From: Littorina saxatilis
Taxonomy: Eukaryota > Mollusca > Gastropoda > Littorinimorpha > Littorinidae
Assembly (NCBI RefSeq): GCF_037325665.1
Contig: NC_090250.1
Coordinates: forward strand, 765,692-829,691
Direction of reading: 5' to 3'
DNA length: 64,000 nt
The translations under genes were made by a program, and so were the position numbers. The notes beneath the pieces are model-generated. The model was not told the origin of the DNA and searched no databases. It saw only the letters and a program-made list of their open reading frames with translations. Shown here piece by piece: positions 11,485 to 22,618 of the stretch. Every line of letters begins with the position of its first letter. Position 1 is the first letter of the stretch.

Positions 11485-14380
11485 ATGGGATCAATGAACG
11501 GTAAGAAAGTGCATGAAGAGGATGATGATGAAGCAGTCAAGCCAGTCTTCAACTCCTATTTTTCCCCGGCAAGAGAGCGTGCTTACTACGGGCCGCCGCT
11601 GGAATACCACTTCGTCGACACGCAGGTTACAGTGCGCCCACAGTCGGAAGGCTTCTCACGCACACCTTCGCTAAGCAGCGAAGACGAGGGACACTACCTG
11701 CTGTTGGAACAGCCGTACTCGCGTGGATTCAGGTTGCTGCATTTCACCAAAATCCCTGGAGGCTTGCAAAGGACGGGCCACCTAGGCGCGGCGGTTCTGA
11801 TAGACTTTCAAGGCATCTTCAGTCGGAACCCCGCCACCTGTCACCTCGGTGGGTGCACAGAGCTTCGGGTGGAGAAGGCGTGGCTTCAATCGACGCGCGT
11901 GCAGAGCGGACTGTTGTCGCGGTGCATACAGCACGTGCTGAACACCAGCAACATCGAGGAGAGTATCAAGCGAGGGGCGCAGAGCGGGGAACGACTGCTG
12001 AGCGTGGCCATGACTGGTCAAGAAGACTGTCGACTGACCACGCCCGGTAACGGTGGCGGGACCACTTCAGGTGAGAGGTTTTACTCCAATTGTGCTAGTA
12101 CAGTGTTTTTTTCATTGTTCATTTCATTTCATTTACTGTATTATCTCAATGCTGGGAAATTTGGGTCGCTTCCTCCCAGTGGAAAGCTAGCAGCAACAAG
12201 AGTAGCGCTATGCAGGTGTGCGCGTGTGAAGTTGTAATCAGCCACCTGCACTTTTGGAAAAAATGACCGAGGTCTTTTACGTGCCACTGTGGTGTCATGG
12301 GGGTGGGACAGGGATACCATGTCTGAATCTACACTTAAAGTTGAACTGTGTCCGATCCGTCCTTACCTGGATTTGAACCTTAGGATCACCCTCTCCCCTT
12401 TTAAGATCATCAAACACACATCCCCCACCCAGCCGGCACGGTTGGCCTAGTGGTAAGGCGTCCGCCCCGTGATCGGGAGGTCGTGGGTTCGAACCCCGGC
12501 CGGGTCATACCTAAGACTTGAAAATTGGCAATCTAGTGGCTGCTCCGCCTGGCTTCTGGCATTATGGGGTTAGTGCTAGGACTGGTTGGTCCGGTGTCAA
12601 AATAATGTGACTGGGTGAGACATGAAGCCTGTGCTGCGACTTCTGTCTTGTGTGTGGCGCACGTTAAATGTCAAAGCAGCACCGCCCTGATATGGCCCTT
12701 CGTGGTCGGCTGGGCGTTAAGCAAACAAACAAATCCCCCACCCAGATCCACCCAGATCCACCCAGATCCACCCAGACTCAGATTTTTGGAGGTCTTGAAA
12801 GGGCCGGGGTTCCACTGTAGTAGAATAAGGCCAAAAAAAAAATAGGTCTGTTTACGGTAACCCGACCGACCCTATTTTTTTCGCGCGACCCTAGACTTTT
12901 TTTGGCATTTGGGGAAAAAAAAATCTTTGTTTTTTTTTGCAAAATAACGTAAAAATATGGTTTTTTGAAAAGAAAAAAAACCCCGACCTACCGACCCTAT
13001 TTTTTTGGCCTATGTTACCGTAAACAGACCTTTTCTTTTTTGCCTAATGAAAATGATAAAAACCTCTTGCAGTGATGCGAGTGGACCTGTTCTTCGAGAT
13101 GACGGGTCAGCTGACGTCGGAGCAGTTCACCTACACTATGGCACTGGTGCCGTGCAAGGTCACCTACAAGTCGCAGGTCATGTTCCGTCCCGTCCCCAAC
13201 GTGTCATGTGACTGGAGGGCCACGCTGACGCAGCATCTGAGCCAGGGCTGGCGATTGGTGGACATTTATATCGACATCCCCACAGTTTCACAGGTCAGTG
13301 TAATTGGAGAGAAATAGAACCCCCACCCCCCACCCCATCCCCACCGTAGTCATTTTCCCAGCCATATTTCCCTGCCACAGCATATACTTCTGTCAGATTT
13401 TTGAAAAAATAAGTAAATAAATTGAAATAGAATTAAATAAGAACAACACCTTTAACACTAACAGATAGAAAAATAGAACAAAGGCTAGAAATTTTTATTT
13501 ATTGTGAGGCTTGGTAGATAAACATACACTTTCTTGTGGCGCAGATCTTTTAGCAGACTGTTCAAGCGTCAAAACAGGTGTAGTGCAAGAAGGGTGGGGA
13601 GACTAGTGCCAGCTTTGTTATTTGAAAATCATGCTGTTATTTTCATGGGCGTATAAGCACACTGTTTATTTGTTTGCTCAGAGTAAAAGAAAAAACTTTG
13701 CAATCGAGACATAAGTACATGTTATAACTCTCTCATTCTTTTATGTCTTTAACACTTTCTACCCCACCTATGTTGACCAAGTGTTATTTAGCCAAGACTA
13801 GCTGTGCCGCAGCAGGTCACTCAGAATTGTAGTAACTGTGTAGTAAGTGTGTATCAACACGCTGGAATGCAGGCGTTAGATTGACGTTACAGGAAGCAAC
13901 TGAAGCTAACAGTCTGAGCGGATATATCCGTACCTGGTCAGATAGAGCCATATGAGTGGGTACGGATATATATCTGTACCTGGGAGACAATGAGTTAATG
14001 AGTATTCACTTAACTTTCAGTTCTTCGACCCGAAGAGTCAAGACTTCAGCCCCTTTTCCATGGACGCTCTGTGGTTCTTCGAGAAGCCTCTCTCCCGCCT
14101 AGAGGACACCGTGCCACGCTATGAGGGCAAGGTCATTGAGCACGCCGTCAAGGTCAACAGTCACGCGACGGGGACGAGCGCTGTTGCATGCTGGGAAGGT
14201 GTGATGCTGGATATGGGGAAGAGGGGGTGGGAACTAGCAGCCGTGGTAGAGACTCATTCCATGGAGTGCGTGGGATTTACCGAAGTGCTCCTCAAAAGTC
14301 TGCTCTTTTTCCAGCGCCCTCTGGTGCAGGGACATAACTCTCCCGCCATGACTGCTTCTAGAGCGTCCTTGTCAGACTGA
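11485..14380 (+). CDS. RFTN: Raftlin-family protein, three coding exons
   Basis: Raftlins are membrane-raft proteins of the plasma membrane and endosomes that support receptor signalling and uptake. Coding exons are 11485-12070, 13073-13293 and 14021-14380 (GT-AG, phases 1 then 0), giving 388 residues. I chose the ATG at 11485 because it gives MGSMNGKK, with Gly2 as in N-myristoylated vertebrate raftlins. The frame is open a little further upstream. Segments that line up with vertebrate raftlin are LEYHFVDTQVTV, the region around GFRLLHFTKIPGG, QHVLNTSNIEESIKRG, GWRLVDIYIDI, and the end GWELAAVVETHS...LLFFQRPL. It lacks the long acidic C-terminal tail of vertebrate raftlin-1, so it is shorter. 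An ATG GTG TTC TAA mini-frame lies in the 5'UTR. Identification is by recall of the family, not by search. Confidence 0.78.
12118..12410 (-). mobile_element. SINE family B, copy 1 (in RFTN intron)
   Basis: In minus orientation: a tRNA-like head near 12410, then a body with GACCTCGGTCATTT and CTTTCCACTGGGAGGAAGCG, then a tail of ATGAAATGAAATG. Two other copies (29165-29457 and 30428-30733) share the body at high identity. The copy starts about 48 bp past the exon 1 donor. Confidence 0.7.
12433..12732 (+). mobile_element. tRNA-derived SINE with flanking duplication
   Basis: The head has GGCCTAGTGGTAAGG and GGTTCGAACCCC (A and B boxes). The 3' part is CCTTCGTGGTCGGCTGGG and it ends in CAAACAAACAA. 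The 13-bp direct repeat ATCCCCCACCCAG flanks it at 12420-12432 and 12733-12745, so it is a target-primed insertion. The downstream copy of the repeat runs into a short CCCAGATCCA tandem. Confidence 0.85.
12827..13047. mobile_element. PIF/Harbinger-type MITE, copy 1
   Basis: The inverted ends GGCC(A)n...GGTCTGTTTACGGTAAC and GTTACCGTAAACAGACC...GCC are flanked by TAA. Its right end lies about 25 bp before the acceptor of RFTN exon 2. Related copies: 19219-19578, 20998-21281, 27565-27925 and 63503-63797. All sit on TTA/TAA, the target typical of PIF/Harbinger elements. Confidence 0.7.
13294..14020 (+). other. RFTN intron 2, no feature seen
   Basis: Bounded by GTCAGT and TTTCAG. It is AT-rich and holds GGATATATCCGTACCTGG, repeated in part near 13965, but no repeat family or ORF that I recognise. 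Confidence 0.6.
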
Positions 14381-14461
14381 CAGAGTGGAGTTCTCTACCC
14401 TTCGTTTGTGTGAGAGTGAATTGTGGAAGGTGTGTGGTTTGGCATTCTAATCATCGTCTTC

Positions 14462-14648
14462 TTGAGGAACAGAGGAGGTTCAAAATACAAAATTCTGAAG
14501 AGAAACCCCCGAAATCGGTGTAGGCTGCCTGAATGGCGGGGTAAAGATGGTCATACAAGTAAAAATCCTCTTGTGCAAAAACATGAGTGAACAAGAGAGT
14601 TTCGGCCCATGAACGAAGAAGAACAAGGAGATGAAGAGAAGAAATAAC
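14462..14648 (+). mobile_element. 3' end fragment of a SINE
   Basis: It carries the same 3' module as the SINEs at 35041 and 45697 (GGCTGCCTGAATGGCGGGGT, GGTCATACAAGTAAAAATCC, CCCATGAACGAAGAAG) and a GAAG-rich tail. The head is missing, so it is 5'-truncated. It lies in the RFTN 3' flank. Confidence 0.65.
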
Positions 14649-14649
14649 A

Positions 14650-15468
14650 AGTCGTGTAAGGCGAAATTACTACATTTAGTCAAGCTGTGGAACTCACAGA
14701 ATGAAACTGAACGTAGTCCGCCGCTAGTGCAAAAGGCAGTGAAAGTGACGAGCCTGTTTGGCGCGGTAGCGATTGCACTGTGCTTTACTGTACCTCTCTT
14801 CGTTTTAACTTTCTGAGCGTGTTTTTAATCCAAACATATCATATCTATATGTTTTTGGAATCAGGAACCGACAAGGAATAAGATGAATTAGTTTTTAAAA
14901 CGATTTCAGAAATTTAATTTTGATCATAATTTTTATATTTTTAATTTTCAGAGCTTGTTTTTAATCCAAATATAACATATGTATATGTTTTTGGAATCAG
15001 AAAATGACGAAGAATAAGATGAAATTGTTTTTGGATCGTTTAATAAAAAAATAATTTTAATTACAAGTTTCCGATTTTTAATGACCAAACTCACTCATTA
15101 GTTTTTAAGCCACCAAGCTGAAATGCAATACCAAACCCCGGCCTTCGTCGAAGATTGCTTTGCCAAAATTTCAATCAATTTAATTGAAAAATGAGGGTGT
15201 GACAGTGCCGCCTCAACTTTTACAAAAAGCCGGATATGACGTCATCAAAGGTATTTATCGAAAAAATGAAAAAAAACCGTCCGGGGATATCATACCCAGG
15301 AACTCTCATGTCAAATTTCATAAAGATCGGCCCAGTAGTTTAGTCTGAATCGCTCTACACACACACACAGACACACACACACACACACACACACATACAC
15401 CACGACCCTCGTCTCAATTCCCCCCTCTATGTTAAAAGATTTAGTCAAAACTTGACTAAATGTAAAAA
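14650..15468. mobile_element. Nonautonomous DNA element with TTTAGTCAAG termini (copy 2)
   Basis: Nearly the same as 10218-11130, from CAAGTCGTGTAAGGC to CTTGACTAAATGT, including a CA array at 15358-15402. The two copies differ by scattered bases and small gaps, so they are moderately old. No coding content. Confidence 0.7.
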
Positions 15469-16220
15469 GGGGATGTCTGGAAAAAAGCCACCAAAATGAT
15501 GTTCAACATCAGGAACTGTGAAGGTAAAAGTATGGAAATCACAGATACACAGGCACGCAAAAACAGGCAATTACCGCCGCGCCCCCCCCCCCCCCCCCCC
15601 CCCCCTCCTGAACGAAGAAAACGAGAGTGACATAAGAGGAGAGAAAAAAATTATTGCATCTAAAACAAAAGAGTTCTTGCATGGAGACCTGAGTGGATAT
15701 TTCATAATGGAAGAAAAAGATACAAGGACTCGACGCAAACCGACACGGAGGAACAAGACAATCAAGGAAGCGGATGTGTACACGAGGAGAGAAAAAAATG
15801 ATGAGAAATAAACCATTTTTGTGGAAATAACTCTGTCATGAGTTTTATGAGCTGCAGTAGAGTTTTGTCCCTTGAAGCCAAGGCAAGCTACCATGGTAGT
15901 AAATAGAGGGATCTGATGTGCATGTTTTTTGAGGAAAAAAGGCATTATATTAAGCAAAAGTTGTTTTTTATACGTGAATTGAAAATGGTTCCTTCAATTT
16001 CGTCACAGGTTCTTCATATTTTCCTTGCACATAGCATGACTTGGAAAATACTCAGTAGATCTTGAAAGAAGATGAGGGGGGGATGTCCACGACTGCCAAA
16101 GTACAATGAATTTCTCCAAAGTCCTGAAGGAAAACAAGAATGGAAGAGATTCAGGAAACCTTGCTTCTCGTGTAGATGGTTTTGTGGACCACCCCAGATC
16201 TTTCATCCTTGTACAGGGAA
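15469..16220. other. Intergenic DNA, poly-C tract at 15584-15605
   Basis: Apart from the C-run and a Lys/Arg-rich frame that I take as noise, nothing is recognisable. It lies between two repeat insertions. Confidence 0.5.
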
Positions 16221-16571
16221 TACTCCCCGCGGGTTAGGGGGAAGAATTTACCCGATGCTCCCCAGCATGTCGTAAGAGGCGACTAACGGATTCTGTTTCT
16301 CCTTTTACCCTTGTTAAGTGTTTCTTGTATAGAATATAGTCGATTTTTGTAAAGATGTTAGTCAAGCAGTATGTAAGAAATGTTAAGTCCTTTGTACTGG
16401 AAACTTGCAATCTCCCAGTAAGGTAATATATTGTACTACGTTGCAAGCCTCTGGAGCAAATTTTTGAACAGGAAAGAATTGACAAGTGGCTCTATCCCAT
16501 CTCCCCCCTTTCCCCGTCGCGATATAACCTTCGTGGTTGAAAACGACGTTAACACCAAATAAAGAAAGAAA
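16221..16571 (+). mobile_element. Retroposed CCCCGCGGG/AAAG-tailed repeat, copy 1
   Basis: It starts near CCCCGCGGGTTAGGGGGAAG, continues with CGTAAGAGGCGACTAACGG, and ends AACACCAAATAAAGAAAGAAAG. The direct repeat GTACAGGGAA occurs at 16211-16220 and 16572-16581. It is SINE-sized, with an (AAAG)n tail but no obvious tRNA head. Other copies: 21692-22038, 22986-23341, 23479-23842 (minus) and 33275-33337 (minus, truncated). Confidence 0.8.
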
Positions 16572-16667
16572 GTACAGGGAACAAGAGCAGGCCTCCCCAT
16601 GGACACGTACCAACAATCGACAGCCTGTCCGCTTCCAGTGCAGAGTGGACAGATTTTGTTGAATTTA

Positions 16668-16983
16668 CATGGGTGTTACTCTTCCGGCTTTTGCCGGATT
16701 TCCGGTTTTTGAAAAAATCTGAAGCCGGAAATTCCGGTTTTCCGTTTTAAAAAAAAAAAAGAAAAAAAAAAGAGCTTCGTTTCGCTAAGTTGAAATAACG
16801 AGCAGCGGTTCCGATCCGACTTTTGACACCGGTTCGCGTGCTTTCTCGGTTCGCTCCCTTGGATTTGCCGCCATCTTGCTTATTATGATTTGGTTTCGTC
16901 GGTGTCCAGAAACTTTCTTTCAAACTTGAGCATTTTGGACCCCTGCCTTTCAGGTTTTTTGATTTTTCCCAGTAACACCCATG
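16668..16983. mobile_element. MITE with CATGGGTGTTACT termini
   Basis: A perfect 13-bp inverted pair CATGGGTGTTACT (16668) and AGTAACACCCATG (16971), flanked by AATTTA on both sides. Inside are short inverted TTCCGG/CCGGAA blocks and an A-run. No coding content. Confidence 0.7.
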
Positions 16984-17496
16984 AATTTATTTCACAGATG
17001 GACAAAAGAGTCAATTACAAAATTAGTTCAAAAAAAACAAAAACAAAAAACTGCACAGAAAGTATCTAGACTGTTGAGTTTTGGTAATTGTCCAAATGGA
17101 AGGTTGCTCCAATCTCATGCAGAAGCCTGAAGAAATATATTGTGATCAACACCATGGTCTGCTGGGGAAGTCTGATACAAAATCTCCCCCTGCCTTTGTT
17201 TCCCTCAGCGGTTGAACTTTTTCTAATGCTGATGGTGTCTATGTCGACCAAAAGAGTGGGATTCCCTGTAGGTGCAGAGTTCCTGTAGGAGGATTCTCTG
17301 TATACAGGGAATCCCACAGGTTGGAGTCCCTGTAGCGTTTCACTGATCTCGCTGAAAGTCATGTGATGCTTAGCAACATCGGTAGAATTTGATGTTTTTC
17401 TATCATTTTTTTTACCTTACTTAGAAATTCCAGTATGGTTTGTAATTTTTATTTTATTTTTATTCAGGAGTTCTAACAGATTTTCTTGTGGAACCA

Positions 17497-17860
17497 ACTT
17501 CTTCTGCTTCAGCGTTCAAGAATTTTCTGGATACGTGTGAGCTCGTTTGCCCTTTTGGGTTCCCCAAACTATACTCTGAGAGCATAATCAGCTTCACTCC
17601 GCTTTCGTTGAGTAGGCATGCTGGGTATTTTCGTGTTTCCATAACCCACCGAAATCAGACATGGATTACAGGATCTTTTTCGTGCGCACTTGGTCTTGTG
17701 CTTGCATGTACACACGAAGGGGTTAAGTCACTAGCAGGTCTGCACATAAGTTGACCTGGGAGATCGGAAAAATCTCCACTCTTAACCCACCAGGCGGCAG
17801 CGACCGGGATTCAAACTCACGACCTCCCGATTAGAAGGCCGACGTCTTACCACCGCGCCA
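17497..17860 (-). mobile_element. tRNA-derived SINE (minus) with flanking duplication
   Basis: In minus orientation: a head with an A box (TGGCGCGGTGGTAAG) and a B box (GAGTTTGAATCCC), a body with TACACGCAAGCACAAGACC-like text, and a GAAG-rich tail. The direct repeat CTTGTGGAACCA occurs at 17485-17496 and 17861-17872. Same family as 35041-35422. Confidence 0.85.
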
Positions 17861-17959
17861 CTTGTGGAACCACCATTTTTGGAAGGGGAAGGAACGCTAA
17901 GGTAACTCAGATCGGTTTACGGCAGTCACGCGCTTGGTGCGAGATTTAGCGCAATCATA

Positions 17960-18243
17960 TTTTCCTACAGGAACTCCACTCTGTGGGATTCCCTGTATAC
18001 AGGGTATCCCCCCTTACAGAAACTCCACTTCCAGGGAATCCCACTCTTTAGGCTGACATAGACCCCAATACAGTACCCTAACAGTGCAATCTGCAATTTG
18101 TGATATTGACCCACCTTTTATGAGTACAGTGGAAACACCCCTTTAAGTCGCCCATGTTAAGGTCACCCCCACCTCCTCCTTTCACACTTTGCTTTTACAC
18201 ATTTTCTCTTCATAGCATCTGTACATTTGCCTCCATTTTAACA
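17960..18243. other. Intergenic DNA with GGAATCCC-rich inverted phrases
   Basis: Phrases such as GGGATTCCCTGTATACAGGG occur here and again near 17255-17330, in mixed orientation. They bracket the SINE at 17497, so together they may be one older palindromic element (about 17250-18050) into which the SINE jumped. Confidence 0.4.
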
Positions 18244-18675
18244 TAGACCATTTATCCTGGACCGCCAATTTAACTAGCTCTCTCTCCGCTCTTTCTCTCT
18301 ATTACGAGGTAGCAGCCTCTCGCATTTAGGAACCTACGCTTACATGGCCTTTCAGAAATCAGGGGGATGTCATATCCGGTGTCGATTGTAAACATGGACG
18401 AAGTTGCCGAGGTAAGTTCTGAAAATGCTAAAATAAACTCAGCTAAAGTGCATATGGAACATGTTTTTTCGATGAGTTTTGTTTGGTTTAGTTTGGAGTT
18501 TTGGAAAATCCAGTTCATTGTCACCTCCCATTGTCACATATAACTGGAGCGTGCTTTCTTTTCACTGTCTTCGAATCACTGGCCTTTCAAACCGGACGCT
18601 AAGCGCCCCTGAAAGTCAAGCGTCGTAACCTCGAAGGGTCACGTGACGAGTTGGCGGTCCAGGCTATTGGGTCTA
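18244..18675. mobile_element. MITE with TAGACC...CCTGGACCGCCAA termini
   Basis: The inverted ends share CCTGGACCGCCAA plus a flanking TAGACC, about 25 bp on each side. Inside, ATGGACGAAGTTGCCGAG is followed directly by GTAAGT, like a tiny first coding exon with a donor. It could be the remnant of a transposase first exon or chance. Confidence 0.65.
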
Positions 18676-19218
18676 TGATTTTAAGACTCCCTTTTTTTTA
18701 AGACCTAAATGTTTCTGATTTTTGGAGGTCTTAAAAGGGGGGTTCCACTGTCTATGTATCAATGCTGCTGTTATATTTTTGTCAGTAGTTTTTGTACATG
18801 CTTGCATGATGAGGCTAAATAAAGGCACTCCTAGTTTTATTGATTAATTTTCATCATTGTTCTGGCAGGATAGCGTAAGCCTCGATCAGGCCCCAGCACA
18901 TGAACTAATCCCATCAAATACCTACATGGAAGTCTAATAGTCTCGACAAAAGAGAGAATTCTTTCTAACTTGGGTAGTTTAGGTCAAGACATTGTGTTTG
19001 ATTACGTAAGAACATTGTCAAACAATTGTTATTTGAGTCCATTTTGGCATGCCGCTCATAGCCTTTAGCCTCAGAACGTGATCACGGGAAATGTACAATA
19101 TATTTTGACGGGAGATGCTAACTGACAAACTGCATTAAGTTTTGTTTGGCTGGCAACACTAGGCATGTGTAGTCATCTGTGGGATAGTTGTTGAAATGAT
19201 TTGACTGTTTATATCCTT

Positions 19219-19281
19219 AGGCAAAAAAAAAAAAATTGTCTGTTTCTGGTAACATGGCTAAAAAAATAGGGTCGGTAGGTC

Positions 19282-19314
<33 letters not shown>

Positions 19315-19578
19315 CCCCAAATGTAGACCAATAAAACTAACTTTAAAAATCGCGCAAAGAGACTGGATTCACTATACATAGAGACAAGACACTCAACACA
19401 TTTACAAATCGTCAGCGGACTTTCGTTTTCACACGTTTTTGTTGTTCATTTTCTCACCCTGTCCTTTACCACCAAAAAAACAAACATTTTTGAGTTTGGA
19501 AAAAAAAAGTTTAGGGTCGGCGCCGAAATTTAGGGTCGGTCGGGTGACCAGAAACAGACAATTTTTTTTTGTTGGCCT
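19219..19578. mobile_element. PIF/Harbinger-type MITE, copy 2
   Basis: The inverted ends GGC(A)nTTGTCTGTTTCTGGTAAC and CCAGAAACAGACAATTTTTT...GGCC lie on TTA. The body holds long T and A runs and CGATTTTTAAAGTTAGTTT-type text shared with copy 4 (27565). Region 18676-19218 before it shows only a decayed AGGTCTTAAAAGGGG repeat near 18700. Confidence 0.7.
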
Positions 19579-19671
19579 TATCTGCGACAAAAAGACAAAC
19601 GCTGCTTCAACAGTGCTCTGAGCAGAGCAACATCTTTAACTTATCTTGTTAAACTTTGTTTGTTGTATTTT

Positions 19672-20010
19672 TGTCTTGATTTTTAGTTAGCAGTCCTGTG
19701 TTTTGAGTCTTGTTAGCAGTCTTGTTATCAATTTTGTTTTTTTAGTCATGGTTTCCGAACAATAGCAGTCTTGTTTTTTTAGTCTTGGTTTCCAAACATT
19801 AGCAGTCTTGGTTATTTTAGTCTTGTATTTCAAACGTTATTAGCAATGTTGTTGCTTGAGTCTTGATTTTCAAAGGTTAGAAGTCTTGGTTTTACAGTCT
19901 TGGTTTCCTATGTTAGCTGTCTTGTTTTGTGTTTTTTTTAGTTTTGATTTTCGAACGTTCGTAGTCTTGTTTTTTGGACTGGACTTTTGAATATCAGCAG
20001 TCTTGTTTCA
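19672..20010. repeat. Degenerate tandem repeat (about 42-bp unit)
   Basis: Seven to eight diverged units share AGCAGTCTTGTTTTTTTAGT and TTGGTTTCCAAACATT. Units drift in length, so it is an old array. No coding sense. Confidence 0.6.
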
Positions 20011-20481
20011 GGCTTCTACAACTGTGAGCTGATTTTTTTGAGTTGCTGAATTATAACTAAGGATGAGAGTAGATCATTTGGTTATAACTGTAGTTAATGT
20101 CGGTGTATCATACTCTGGAATCATGGATTGTTTTGTAGCATGTGCTTTTGTTTTCATAACAAAACCTCCTTTTATATGTGATTCACTACTCCCTTCAAAG
20201 CTTATACAAGATATGTGCACTAAAGATCAGTCAAACTCATTGTTTAATCTGAAATTAATGTGATGCAACTTTTTTCTGTGTACATTTATCCCTTTGCCAG
20301 CAAGAACAAATGTACCATTTTTGGAAAATTATGTGCAATGTTATAAAACTAATTAAGTCATGTATTTGCAATGGAAATCTCTGTTGGTCATCTTTGAGTT
20401 CAAACCACCAAATGTTTCCATGTTTTTCCATGAATATGTGTTCATACATTCTGTGCACCTTTGCATTTCGATAAATGATAA

Positions 20482-20855
20482 CCAGACCTGGGAGCCCCCG
20501 TTTTATACTTGGAGTATTCCCAAACAAACTTGGTGTAGTTTCGGAAATATGAGCGTAATCCACACAGCATTTGAACATCCATGATTCAAACATGCTTCAC
20601 ACGCATCCGCCGCATCGTTAAATAAGTTTTTAAATACATTTAAAACAAATTCTTCTTTCAATGTTTACTGACAAAAATGGTGATCATGTGTCAAAACACT
20701 GGATCGGCTTCGGGACACGCTTGTAAAGAAAAGTAGAACAGGATTTTTTCTAAGCCTTTTTTTTTCCCACTGACCGTACTGATTGTATTCTAGACGATCA
20801 TCCATACGATCATCCATACAAAATACGGCAAAATCGTATGGGTTCCCAGGTCTGG
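20482..20855. mobile_element. MITE with CCAGACCTGGGA termini
   Basis: The inverted pair is CCAGACCTGGGAGCCC (20482) and GGGTTCCCAGGTCTGG (20840), with one mismatch and ATAA on both flanks. It includes two tandem ACGATCATCCAT units near the right end. Confidence 0.65.
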
Positions 20856-20997
20856 ATAACGCATATCAATTTCACAAATACACAGATTGGTAAATTAGCC
20901 CAAATCAGTGAGAAAATCTGTTGGTAAGGTTTACATTATCATAACATTATTTAGGAAGAACTCTTTTTACCTACAGTACGATCACTGAGCTTAGGCC

Positions 20998-21281
20998 AAA
21001 AAAAAAAATAGGTGTGGTTACGGTAACATAGCCAAAAAAAATAGGGTAGGAAGGTAGGCAATCACTTTTTTTTTTTTTTACCTTTTTTTTCTAATGTGTA
21101 CAAATTAAACCTACTTGACAGGGAAATAAGTGTGCGACTCGATCGCTTTCGCTTTCATTGCGTTTTCTGCACTCGTTTTCTTCTCTTTTTTTTGACAAAT
21201 GTAATAAAAAGCTATAGGGTCGGCCCCTAAAAATAGGGTAGGTCGGGTTACTGTAACCACACCTATTTTTTTTTTTAGGCC
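20998..21281. mobile_element. PIF/Harbinger-type MITE, copy 3
   Basis: The ends GGCC(A)nATAGGTGTGGTTACGGTAAC and TACTGTAACCACACCTATTT...GGCC lie on TTA. It is the same subfamily as 63503-63797, which differs from the TTGTCTGTTTCTGG subfamily. Confidence 0.72.
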
Positions 21282-21647
21282 TTAGACCATTTCAATCCAA
21301 ACTCATTTCACACAACCCAACAGCGCCAAGGCATTTTTGTTGGCACTGGCACCTACCGCAAGCTCAGTTAAATGTATAATGTAGAAATCTACTTCCATGT
21401 ATATTCTGCTCAATTCACAGATAAGAGGCCGATCAGTTTATACGACCGTTGTGTAGTCAAAAGAGAAGGTAGGCGAGTCTCATTGCTGAATTGTATAAAT
21501 TAGTGGTTGAAGGGTTTGGATGAATCGGTCAGATATATATCGGTCGGTGATATGCATAATGTGTACGCCATACTGTCCAAGCGCATTTGCTCATTGCCTC
21601 GTCTTAGAGCTCAAACGTGTTTGAATGAACTTCATTTGATTTGCTAT

Positions 21648-22208
21648 ACAGTCCAACCTGTCTATAACGACCACCCAAGGGACCGACCAAACCCCCCGCG
21701 GGTTAGGGGGAAGAATTTACCCGATGTTCCCCAGGCGACTAACGGATTCTGTTTCTCTTTTTACCCTTGTTAAGTGTTTCTTGTATAGAATATAGTCAAT
21801 TTTTGTAAAGATTTTAGTCAAGCAGTATGTAAGAAATGTTAAGTCCTTTGTACTGGAAACTTGCATTCTCCCAGTAAGGTAATACATTGTACTACGTTGC
21901 AAGCCCCTGGAGCAAAGTTTTGATTAGTGCTTTTGTGAACAAGAAACAATTGACTCTATCCCATCTCCCCCCTTTCCCCGTCGCGATATAACCTTCGTGG
22001 TTGAAAACGACGTTAAACACCAAATAAAGAAAGAAAGAAAGGGACCGACCAAAACTGGTAATCATAGACAGGTGATCCCTATTAAGGTGAATTAGATAGA
22101 GACAAACATGTGTCTGGGATCCTTGGGACGGTCGTTGTGGGCAGGTGGTCGCTTTCCAGAGGTGGTCGCTTTCCAGAGGTGGTCGCAAGGGCAACTTCAA
22201 CAGTATAT
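21648..22208. mobile_element. Tigger-like MITE carrying a retroposed insert
   Basis: The left end CAGTCCAACCTGTCTATAACG resembles the terminus of the full Tigger at 35846 (CAGTAAAACCTGTCTCTAG). The right end near GGTGGTCGC...AACAGTA is less certain. It is interrupted by the AAAG-tailed repeat at 21692-22038. The stretch 21282-21647 before it shows nothing I recognise. Confidence 0.45.
21692..22038 (+). mobile_element. Retroposed CCCCGCGGG/AAAG-tailed repeat, copy 2
   Basis: The direct repeat AAGGGACCGACCAAA (15 bp) occurs at 21677-21691 and 22039-22053, showing target-primed insertion. It lacks a few bases after CCCAGATG-type text relative to copy 1 and ends in (AAAG)n. Confidence 0.85.
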
Positions 22209-22344
22209 CTTGCATACAAGCTACACACGCACAAACACACACACAGAGCATATACACAAAAAGCACACGCACAAGCATACATGTGCACACCTATCAACCC
22301 ACCCCAACACCTCCCACATATTGCTGCAATGCCAATACAGGCTA

Positions 22345-22530
22345 TGCTGAATGTGCTGGTTGCTATGTTGTATGTGCTGGTTGCTATGCTGTATGTGCTG
22401 GTTGCTATGCAGTATGTGCTGGTTGCTATGCTGTATGTGCTGGTTGCTATGCTGTATGTGCTGGTTGCTATGCAGTATGTGCTGGTTGCTATACTGTTTG
22501 TGCTTGTTGCAATGCTATATGTGCTGGTTG
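22345..22530. repeat. 21-bp minisatellite
   Basis: About nine units of TGTGCTGGTTGCTATGCTGTA with few changes. All frames across it are open, which explains several LVAMLYV or MCWLLCC readings. No protein is claimed. Confidence 0.85.
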
Positions 22531-22618
22531 CCTGCCTGTGAGAAATTTTAGTGATAAAGAAAGGAGAAAGCTTGTGTAACATGTGTACAAACGGAAGCCA
22601 GTTTTGTGTACCATGTAG

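Noticed and set aside
15518-15957. Lys/Arg-rich frame on plus and its minus shadow
   Set aside because: Runs through a poly-C tract, has no recognisable domain and lies in repeat-rich DNA.
22110-22551. Frames with repeated LVAMLYV or CAGCYAV units
   Set aside because: They are translations of a 21-bp minisatellite, open in all frames because the unit has no stop.
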